DNA of 5,378 bases from Polynucleobacter meluiroseus (lineage in GTDB: Bacteria > Verrucomicrobiota > Verrucomicrobiia > Opitutales > UBA953), in assembly GCA_943323725.2 (NCBI GenBank), contig CALPIW020000128.1:1-5378 (forward strand). The letters are read 5' to 3'. Below, one piece after another: positions 1 to 4,480 of this stretch (the first letter of the stretch is position 1; the number at the start of each line of letters is the position of its first letter). A program made the translations under genes and the position numbers. The notes beneath the pieces were generated by a model, which saw nothing but the letters and a program-made list of their open reading frames with translations, had not been told where the DNA came from and did no database searches.

Positions 1-15
1 AAGGAACGCATGGGC

Positions 16-888
16 TTATTTGGAGGTCTTCAGGAAACCTTCGGCGCCCATCCATTCGCCGGCGTTCTTGGTCCAGCCGTCGACCGGTAATTTCGTCTGG
101 CGCGTGCCAAAGCCGTGGCCGCCCTTGGAGTAGATGTGAATCTCCGCCGGGAGGTTCTGGCGCTTGTATTCGATGTAGAGCTTCGCGGCCTCGAGCGGGT
201 TCGCGCCGTCGTTATGGGCGACCACGAAGAAGCAGGGCGGGGCGTCGGCCGGGACGGAGAAGCCTTCGCGGAACTTGGTCTTGTCCTCCTTCTCGAGGAA
301 GCCGCCGCCGTAGACGAAGATCGTGAAGTCCGGTCCGCGCGGATCGTCGACGCCGGGCTTCTGTTCGTAGGTGCGGGGCGTGCGGTCCCACGAGGCGTGG
401 CCGACGAGGTTGGCGCCGGCGGAGAAGCCGATCACGCCGACGCGCTTCGGGTCGATGTTCCATTCCTGGGCGTGGGCACGGACGAGGCCGAGCGAGCGCT
501 GGAGGTCCTGGACGGGGTAGCCGTGCGGCAGGGTCTCATCGGACGTCGGGGTGCGGTAGCGCAGCAGGATGCCCGTGATGCCGATGCTGTTGAGCCACTC
601 GCAGACGCCGGTGCCTTCGTTCTTGGTCGAGAGGAACCAGTACCCGCCGCCCGGACAGACGATGACTGCGGCGCCGTTCGGATTGGCGGCCGGGTAGACC
701 GTGATCGAAGGCTCGTTGATGAACGTCTCATGGCCGGCGTAGCTGCCTTTCGGGCCGATGCGGTCGGTCGTGGCCTTCGACGGCGCGACGCGCTTGCCCG
801 GGACGCCTTCGGGCCACAACGGTAGGACGGTTTCGGCGGCGCCGGCGGTGCTCGCCAAGGCTAGGAGTAAGAGCGTAAGGATGCGCAT
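16..888 (-). CDS. Secreted alpha/beta hydrolase, probable carbohydrate/acyl esterase
   Basis: A 290-residue alpha/beta-hydrolase-fold esterase of the group often annotated as acetylxylan esterase, BD-FAE or 'xylanase B-like' hydrolase. Residues 1-18 form a signal peptide: MRI, a Leu/Ala-rich core, then an AGA-A type cleavage site, so it should act outside the cytoplasm. The oxyanion-hole loop is CPGGGY (78-83), the nucleophile elbow is GFSAG (154-158, Ser156), the likely acid is Asp227 in HNDGANP, and the catalytic His258 lies in GGHGFG. The triad is therefore complete and in the expected order and spacing. The frame is open up to an ATG at 933, but that start would put 15 residues ahead of the signal peptide and would begin inside the sod terminator, so the ATG at 888 is preferred. 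No Shine-Dalgarno sequence precedes it (CCTTACCCCG). Substrate is not readable from sequence; removal of acetyl or feruloyl groups from plant or algal polysaccharide is a family-based guess. Confidence 0.88.
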   Translation of the reverse strand: MRILTLLLLALASTAGAAETVLPLWPEGVPGKRVAPSKATTDRIGPKGSYAGHETFINEPSITVYPAANPNGAAVIVCPGGGYWFLSTKNEGTGVCEWLNSIGITGILLRYRTPTSDETLPHGYPVQDLQRSLGLVRAHAQEWNIDPKRVGVIGFSAGANLVGHASWDRTPRTYEQKPGVDDPRGPDFTIFVYGGGFLEKEDKTKFREGFSVPADAPPCFFVVAHNDGANPLEAAKLYIEYKRQNLPAEIHIYSKGGHGFGTRQTKLPVDGWTKNAGEWMGAEGFLKTSK

Positions 889-900
889 CGGGGTAAGGCT

Positions 901-929
901 AGGACAGCACACCCGAACGGATGTGCCAA
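901..929 (-). promoter_or_regulatory. Candidate sigma70-type promoter for the hydrolase gene
   Basis: On the minus strand TTGGCA (924-929, five of six to TTGACA) is followed after 17 bases by TGTCCT (901-906, three of six to TATAAT), with a TG-N extension just before the -10 element. It lies between the sod terminator and the ATG at 888, the only place a separate promoter could fit. The predicted leader would be under 10 bases. The -10 match is weak. Confidence 0.25.
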
Positions 930-931
930 AC

Positions 932-958
932 AAAGAAGCGGCCGAGGGGCCGCTTCTT
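932..958 (-). terminator. Intrinsic terminator of the superoxide dismutase gene
   Basis: A perfect 11-bp inverted repeat, AAGAAGCGGCC (933-943) and GGCCGCTTCTT (948-958), encloses a 4-base loop. Read on the minus strand it is followed by TGTTTGG, a short T-rich tract. It begins 22 bases past the sod stop and ends before the hydrolase start, so the two same-strand genes probably have separate transcripts. On the plus strand it is followed only by AAGACC, so it works mainly in the minus direction. Confidence 0.8.
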
Positions 959-980
959 AAGACCGATATGGCGAGACGCC

Positions 981-1715
981 TTAGGCGATGGCCTTGACGT
1001 AGATCTCGTTGGCCTTCTTCCAGTCGACGACCTTCCAGAAGGCGTCCACGTAGTCGGGGCGGCGGTTCTGATACTTGAGGTAGTAAGCGTGTTCCCAGAC
1101 GTCGAGGGCGAGGACCGGGGTGCCGTTCACGTCGGCGACGCCCTTCATGAGAGGGCTGTCCTGATTCGGCGTGGAGGTCACGGCGATGGACTTGTCAGCC
1201 TTGACGATGAGCCAGGCCCAGCCGGAACCGAAGCGGGTGGTCGCAGCGGCCTTGAAGGCAGCCTTGAGGCCCTTCTCGCCTTCGAGACCACCGAAAGCCT
1301 TCTGGATGGCTTCGCCGAGGGCGCCGACGGGTTCGCCGCCACCGTTCGGGGAGATGATGTTCCAGAAGAAGGTGTGGTTGGCGTGGCCGCCGGCGTTGTT
1401 GCGGACCGCGGTGCGGATGGACTCAGGGACCTTGGAGAGGTCGGCGATGAGTTCGTTGACGTCAGCCGGAGCGGCGAAGCCGGCTTCCTTGGCGAGGGCG
1501 GCGTTCACGTTGGTGACGTAAGCGTTGTGGTGCTTGCCGTGGTGGATTTCCATCGTCGCCTGGTCGATGTGCGGCTCGAGGGCGGCGTGAGGATAGGGCA
1601 GGGGGGCGAGGGTGTAGCTCATGGTTTTGGTGGAAGAGGTCTGGGCGGAAAGGGAAGAGGCTCCGAGCGCGGCGGCGGCGAGGGAGGCTTTGCCGATGAA
1701 ATCGCGACGATGCAT
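981..1715 (-). CDS. Superoxide dismutase, Fe/Mn family, Mn-type, with Tat-like signal peptide
   Basis: Converts superoxide to oxygen and hydrogen peroxide. The 244-residue product has a Fe/Mn SOD domain from about residue 32 to the end. Metal ligands are His58 (MEIHHGKHH), His114 (GGHANH), Asp205 and His209 (signature DVWEHAYY). Gln185 in TPNQD and Gly-Gly at 109-110 are the Mn-SOD pattern; Fe-SODs place the active-site Gln in the N-terminal half instead. An N-terminal extension starts MHRRDFIGK, close to the twin-arginine motif, followed by an Ala-rich stretch and a likely cleavage near Ala24, so the enzyme is probably exported folded by the Tat system. Met32 (codon at 1620-1622) begins MSYTLAPLPYP, which is where cytosolic SODs of this family start. 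No Shine-Dalgarno sequence is seen before either start; the outer start is preferred because of the intact Tat-like motif. The gene is followed by its own terminator. sodA would be the symbol for a cytosolic form; it is left blank because of the export signal. Confidence 0.95.
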   Translation of the reverse strand: MHRRDFIGKASLAAAALGASSLSAQTSSTKTMSYTLAPLPYPHAALEPHIDQATMEIHHGKHHNAYVTNVNAALAKEAGFAAPADVNELIADLSKVPESIRTAVRNNAGGHANHTFFWNIISPNGGGEPVGALGEAIQKAFGGLEGEKGLKAAFKAAATTRFGSGWAWLIVKADKSIAVTSTPNQDSPLMKGVADVNGTPVLALDVWEHAYYLKYQNRRPDYVDAFWKVVDWKKANEIYVKAIA

Positions 1716-1744
1716 GGGGTGAGAGTAGGGAGTCTCGAGTTTGG

Positions 1745-1758
1745 AGTATAGGACTATA
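1745..1758 (-). promoter_or_regulatory. Tandem -10-like elements upstream of the sod gene
   Basis: On the minus strand TATAGT (1753-1758) and TATACT (1745-1750), each five of six to TATAAT, are separated by two bases. They lie 30-43 bases before the ATG at 1715, a sensible distance for a short leader. No convincing -35 element is found at 16-18 bases upstream of either. The inner bases also form a small palindrome, TATAG-N2-CTATA (1747-1758), which could be part of an operator. The AT-richness stands out against GC-rich surroundings. Confidence 0.4.
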
Positions 1759-1800
1759 TTCCGGCCGACAGGGAAAGAGGTTGCGGAAAGCCTGACGGGG

Positions 1801-2346
1801 TCAAGCCGAGGCGGCGGAATCGCGGCCCCGCTTCATGTTGAAATAGGCCTGCAGGATCTCGCGGCAGGGGGCTTCAAGCACGCCCGAGGTGACTTGGACG
1901 CGGTGATTGAGCTTCGGCAGGCTGTGGAGTTCGACCGCGCCGCCCATGCAGCCCATCTTGGGGTCGCCCCAGGCGTACACCACGCGGTTGAGTCGGCTCA
2001 TGATCGTGGCGCCGGAGCACATCGGGCAGGGCTCCTTGGTGACGTAAAGGTTACACTCGTTGAGGCGCCAGTCGCCGATCTTCTTGGCGGCTTGCGTGAT
2101 GGCCAGCATCTCGGCGTGGGCGGTCGGATCGTTGGCGCGTTCGACCTCGTTGTGGGCTGCGGCGATGATCTCGCCGCCACGCTCGATGATCGCGCCGATC
2201 GGGACTTCATCGATGCGCCAGGCGTCGACGGCCAAGTTGAAGGCCAGGGCCATGTAGAAGGCGTCGTCCCGGTTCAGCTGGGAGGGGCGCATCTTCTCGA
2301 AGGGGCAGATGAGCCCGGGCCGGGGGGTCGAGGCGTCGCCTTCCAT
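1801..2346 (-). CDS. tadA: tRNA(adenosine34) deaminase TadA
   Basis: Deaminates adenosine at the wobble position of tRNA-Arg(ACG) to inosine, in the cytoplasm. The protein has the zinc-dependent cytidine/deoxycytidylate deaminase fold. With the start used here (181 residues) the signature HAE is at 77-79 (His77 zinc ligand, Glu79 proton shuttle, within NDPTAHAEM) and PCPMC supplies Cys107 and Cys110. The EVPIGA segment near the N terminus and LNHRVQV near the C terminus are typical TadA blocks that separate it from cytidine or guanine deaminases. The start is uncertain: ATG at 2346 gives an 18-residue leader (MEGDASTPRPGLICPFEK), while ATG at 2292 gives 163 residues with His59, Glu61, Cys89 and Cys92, close to the E. 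coli numbering (57, 59, 87, 90). The upstream frame reaching 2541 is rejected because it overlaps infA head-on. No terminator is evident downstream, so read-through into sod (85 bases away) is possible. Confidence 0.94.
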   Translation of the reverse strand: MEGDASTPRPGLICPFEKMRPSQLNRDDAFYMALAFNLAVDAWRIDEVPIGAIIERGGEIIAAAHNEVERANDPTAHAEMLAITQAAKKIGDWRLNECNLYVTKEPCPMCSGATIMSRLNRVVYAWGDPKMGCMGGAVELHSLPKLNHRVQVTSGVLEAPCREILQAYFNMKRGRDSAASA

Positions 2347-2408
2347 GGGGGCAGGATTGCCCTGATGAGCCTCATGGCAAGAGGGGAGGCGGGCCTCGTT
2401 AAGGGTGA

Positions 2409-2437
2409 TTGACTCCCCTGATGGTTGGGGATGCACT
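2409..2437 (+). promoter_or_regulatory. Candidate sigma70-type promoter for infA
   Basis: TTGACT (2409-2414, five of six to the -35 consensus) is followed after 17 bases by TGCACT (2432-2437, three of six to TATAAT). Predicted initiation near 2444 would leave a leader of about eight bases before the infA ATG. The -10 match is weak; the -35 match and exact spacing are the support. The spacer holds a TCCCC (2414-2418) and GGGGA (2427-2431) inverted pair. Confidence 0.3.
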
Positions 2438-2451
2438 GCCCCCACTAAGGC

Positions 2452-2715
2452 ATGGCTGAAGAACCCGTTATCGAACTCGAAGGCAAGATCCTGCAGGTGC
2501 TTCCTGGCACCATGTTCCGGATCGAGCTCCCCAACAAGCACGTGGTGCTGGGACGCATCTCCGGCCGCCTCCGCAAGAACTTCATCCGCATCAACCCGGG
2601 CGACCGCGTGAAGGTCGAGATGACCCCTTCGGACCTGACGACTGCGCGCATCATCTTCCGTCTGCGTGACACCGCTCCGCGTCCGGCGATGCCGCCGCCC
2701 AAGCGCCGTTACTAA
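2452..2715 (+). CDS. infA: Translation initiation factor IF-1
   Basis: IF-1 binds the 30S ribosomal A site and assists IF-2 and IF-3 during initiation. The 87-residue protein is a single S1/OB-fold domain that aligns without gaps to E. coli IF-1 over residues 1-72: EGKILQVLP (10-18), MFRIEL (21-26), ISGRLRKNFIRI (36-47), PGDRVKVEMTPSDL and ARIIFR (65-70). Two oddities: the usual AHISG is GRISG here, so position 35 is Arg rather than His; and 15-17 residues follow the normal end, a Pro/Arg-rich tail finishing PPPKRRY. The gene is alone on its transcript, not beside secY, rpmJ or rpsM as in many bacteria, and ends in a clear terminator. AAGG lies only one base before the ATG, too close for a normal Shine-Dalgarno interaction. 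It is divergent from tadA. Confidence 0.97.
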   Translation: MAEEPVIELEGKILQVLPGTMFRIELPNKHVVLGRISGRLRKNFIRINPGDRVKVEMTPSDLTTARIIFRLRDTAPRPAMPPPKRRY

Positions 2716-2723
2716 GCCTCCTG

Positions 2724-2750
2724 AAGACCCGGTTATGCCGGGTTTTTTAT
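2724..2750 (+). terminator. Intrinsic terminator of infA
   Basis: ACCCGG (2727-2732) pairs with CCGGGT (2738-2743) around a TTATG loop, and the stem can extend by one G-T and two A-T pairs into the T run. A run of six T (2743-2748) follows immediately. It starts 9 bases after the infA stop, so infA and cysK are separate units. Confidence 0.9.
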
Positions 2751-2805
2751 TGCGAAGGGGAGGGGGCTAATTCAGTCATGTTGACTTAATAACCCCTCAA
2801 TCACC

Positions 2806-3783
2806 ATGGCCATCTACAACAGCGTCCTCGACACCATCGGTCACACCCCGCTCGTCCGTCTGAACAAGGTCACCGAAGGCCTGCACGCCGAAGTCCTCGT
2901 GAAGCTCGAGTTCTTCAATCCGCTCTCGAGCGTCAAGGACCGCATCGGCCGCGCGATGGTCGACGCCGCCGAGCGCGACGGCCGCCTGAAGCCGGGTGGC
3001 ACCATCGTCGAGCCGACCTCCGGTAACACCGGCATCGCCCTGGCCTTCGTCGCCGCCGCCCGCGGTTACCGCTGCATCCTCACGATGCCGGAGACCATGT
3101 CCATCGAGCGCCGCGTCCTGCTCCGCCTCCTCGGCGCTGAGATCGTCCTGACCCCCGGCGCCAAGGGTATGCGTGGCGCCATCGAGCGGGCCACGCAGCT
3201 CCGCGACGAGATCGGCGCGAACGCCTTCATGCCGATGCAGTTCGACAACCCGGCCAACCCGGAAGTGCATCGTCGCACTACCGCCGTCGAGATCTGGGAA
3301 GATACCGAAGGCAAGGTCGACGCCATTGTTTCCGGCGTCGGCACGGGCGGCACCATCACGGGCATCGCTTCCGTGATCAAGGGTAAGAACCCCAAGTTCC
3401 GCGCCATCGCTGTCGAGCCCGCCGCTTCTCCGGTCATCACCCAGACCATGGCCGGCCAGCCCGTCCAGCCTGCGCCCCATAAGATCCAGGGCATCGGCGC
3501 CGGCTTCGTCCCGAAGAACTGCGACGTCTCCCTGATCGACGAAGTCCTACTGGTGACCAACGAAGACGCCTTCGCCATGGCCCAGGAAGTCTCCATCCGT
3601 GAAGGCCTCGCCGTCGGTATCTCTGCGGGTGCCAATATCTGGGCCGCCCTTCAGCTCGCCAAGCGTCCGGAATATGCCGGCAAGCGCATCGTCACGATCG
3701 CCTGCTCGCCGTCCGAGCGTTACCTCTCGACCGCTCTGGCCGAGAAGGTCCGCGCCGAAGTCACCGCCCTGACCGCCTCGTAA
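2806..3783 (+). CDS. cysK: Cysteine synthase A (O-acetylserine sulfhydrylase)
   Basis: A PLP-dependent fold-type II enzyme that makes L-cysteine from O-acetyl-L-serine and sulfide, the last step of sulfur assimilation, in the cytoplasm. The 325-residue length is normal for CysK. The PLP Schiff-base lysine is Lys44 in SSVKDR; the asparagine/substrate loop TSGNTG is at 71-76; the phosphate-binding loop GTGGT is at 179-183; the GISAGAN block is at 271-277; and ERYLST lies at 304-309. The opening NSVLDTIGHTPLVRLN is the usual CysK start and there is no N-terminal heme domain or C-terminal CBS pair, which argues against cystathionine beta-synthase. CysM-type (thiosulfate-using) activity cannot be excluded by eye, but the length and motifs favour CysK. 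No cysE is adjacent. The ATG has no Shine-Dalgarno sequence (CCCCTCAATCACC) and a small inverted repeat lies 20-32 bases upstream. The gene is followed by a strong terminator. Confidence 0.96.
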   Translation: MAIYNSVLDTIGHTPLVRLNKVTEGLHAEVLVKLEFFNPLSSVKDRIGRAMVDAAERDGRLKPGGTIVEPTSGNTGIALAFVAAARGYRCILTMPETMSIERRVLLRLLGAEIVLTPGAKGMRGAIERATQLRDEIGANAFMPMQFDNPANPEVHRRTTAVEIWEDTEGKVDAIVSGVGTGGTITGIASVIKGKNPKFRAIAVEPAASPVITQTMAGQPVQPAPHKIQGIGAGFVPKNCDVSLIDEVLLVTNEDAFAMAQEVSIREGLAVGISAGANIWAALQLAKRPEYAGKRIVTIACSPSERYLSTALAEKVRAEVTALTAS

Positions 3784-3805
3784 GCCGAGGTCCCGGTTCG
3801 TCCCG

Positions 3806-3838
3806 AAGGCCCGTGTCGCAAGACCCGGGCCTTTTTGT
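3806..3838 (+). terminator. Intrinsic terminator of cysK with GNRA-capped stem
   Basis: AAGGCCCG (3806-3813) pairs with CGGGCCTT (3826-3833). Inside, a single T/C mismatch is followed by GTC/GAC and a GCAA tetraloop (3818-3821), which fits the GNRA class. A run of five T (3832-3836) follows, continuing GTT. It begins 22 bases after the cysK stop and isolates cysK from the umuDC operon. Confidence 0.9.
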
Positions 3839-3853
3839 TGGGTCACTAAAGAG

Positions 3854-3889
3854 GGCTGAATCGATGGCTGCGTAGATGGCTGAATCGAT
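3854..3889 (+). repeat. Three tandem copies of a 12-bp repeat
   Basis: GGCTGAATCGAT (3854-3865), GGCTGCGTAGAT (3866-3877) and GGCTGAATCGAT (3878-3889) stand head to tail. The outer copies are identical and the middle one differs at three positions (AAT/C to CGT/A). They lie between the cysK terminator and the umuD leader, outside any credible gene. The 12-base unit is a multiple of three, but the frames that cross it show no recognisable protein. Function is unknown; slippage or a multi-site binding region are both possible. Confidence 0.85.
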
Positions 3890-3962
3890 GACAGATCGGG
3901 GCCCCAGCCAATCATCCGGTCTCCGGTTTCCCTTTGAGTTATGCAGCTTTGCCTTGAGGTAG

Positions 3963-3983
3963 GGGCAGCACCGCGTGCTGCCC
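3963..3983. repeat. Perfect 9-bp-arm inverted repeat (hairpin) upstream of umuD
   Basis: GGGCAGCAC (3963-3971) and GTGCTGCCC (3975-3983) are perfect reverse complements around a CGC loop. Neither strand has a T run after it, so it is not a standard intrinsic terminator; on the plus strand only TAGGTTT follows. It lies about 40 bases upstream of the putative SOS box. It could be a protein-binding site, a REP-like element or the last stem of a longer transcript; the sequence does not decide. Confidence 0.75.
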
Positions 3984-4022
3984 TAGGTTTAACTGATGCT
4001 TTCTCCTTGAAGCCTTTCCCTG

Positions 4023-4046
4023 ATAAGTGAACATCCGTTCACTTAT
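4023..4046. promoter_or_regulatory. Putative LexA/SOS box of the umuDC operon
   Basis: A perfect palindrome with 10-base arms, ATAAGTGAAC (4023-4032) and GTTCACTTAT (4037-4046), separated by ATCC. The core GAAC-N4-GTTC is the LexA box form known from Bacillus and other Gram-positives. Its place, ending 7 bases before the preferred umuD ATG, and the operon it precedes make SOS control the natural reading. AT-rich GATAAG (4022-4027) or TATGCT (4044-4049) could serve as the -10, so a bound repressor would block RNA polymerase. No lexA gene is visible, so the identity of the repressor is inferred. Confidence 0.75.
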
Positions 4047-4053
4047 GCTGGAC

Positions 4054-4476
4054 ATGCGTACTTTGCAGGGTTTCGAGGCCCGGCGGCCGTTGGCCCTGCC
4101 GTTGCTCGGCACCCGCGCGGTCGCGGGGTTCCCGTCGCCGGCCGACGACCACATGGAGCGTCGCCTCGACCTCAACGAGCATCTGGTCCGTAACCCGATC
4201 TCGACTTTCTTCCTGCGCGTCGACGGCGACTCGATGTCGGGCGCCGGCATCCTCCCCGGCGACCTCATCGTCGTCGACAAGGCTCCGTCGCCGCGCGCGG
4301 GTACGATCGTGGTCGCGGAGGTCGGTGGTGAGTTCACGGTCAAGCACCTGGAGCGTGACCACGCGGGCGCCTGGAGTCTGCGGGCTGACAGCCCGCGCTG
4401 GCCAGGCTGGTCATTGCCTTTCACACCTGAACGCCGTATCTGGGGGACAGTGGTCGCCGTCGTGCGCCGCTGCTGA
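4054..4476 (+). CDS. umuD: SOS mutagenesis protein UmuD (S24-type self-cleaving peptidase)
   Basis: UmuD is the regulatory partner of UmuC. RecA-stimulated self-cleavage gives UmuD', which with UmuC forms DNA polymerase V. The 140-residue protein has the LexA/UmuD S24 peptidase domain. Cleavage is expected at Ala24-Gly25 in VAGFPSP, the nucleophile is Ser60 in DGDSM and the general base is Lys97 in GEFTVKHL; all three match the E. coli numbers exactly (there Cys24-Gly25, Ser60, Lys97; 139 residues). That match is why the ATG at 4054 is chosen. An in-frame GTG at 4027 and ATG at 4045 both lie inside the operator palindrome and are less likely. No helix-turn-helix domain precedes the peptidase, so this is not LexA itself. 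No Shine-Dalgarno sequence is seen. umuC follows after four bases, so the two are co-transcribed. Confidence 0.94.
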   Translation: MRTLQGFEARRPLALPLLGTRAVAGFPSPADDHMERRLDLNEHLVRNPISTFFLRVDGDSMSGAGILPGDLIVVDKAPSPRAGTIVVAEVGGEFTVKHLERDHAGAWSLRADSPRWPGWSLPFTPERRIWGTVVAVVRRC

Positions 4477-4480
4477 CGCC

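Noticed and set aside
115..825. Long plus-strand open frame opposite the hydrolase
   Set aside because: Val/Arg/Asp/Ala-rich composition typical of a GC-rich antisense shadow; the minus-strand frame has a full catalytic triad and signal peptide.
911..929. Sigma54-like element (TTGGCAC) before the hydrolase
   Set aside because: The -24 part matches, but at the right spacing the -12 position reads CG instead of the required GC.
921..1751. 276-codon plus-strand frame opposite sod
   Set aside because: It is Gly/Val/Asp-rich with no recognisable motif, crosses the sod terminator, and lies entirely against a certain SOD gene.
1741..2412. 223-codon plus-strand frame opposite tadA
   Set aside because: Shadow composition; tadA on the minus strand has all zinc and catalytic motifs.
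2347..2541. N-terminal extension of the tadA frame up to 2541
   Set aside because: It would overlap the first 90 bases of infA head-on and adds residues unlike any TadA segment.
2797..3635. Two long minus-strand frames opposite cysK
   Set aside because: They follow from GC-rich third positions of cysK and show no family features.
3898..3905. GGGGCCCC palindrome
   Set aside because: Eight bases in GC-rich DNA is expected by chance and nothing nearby gives it meaning.
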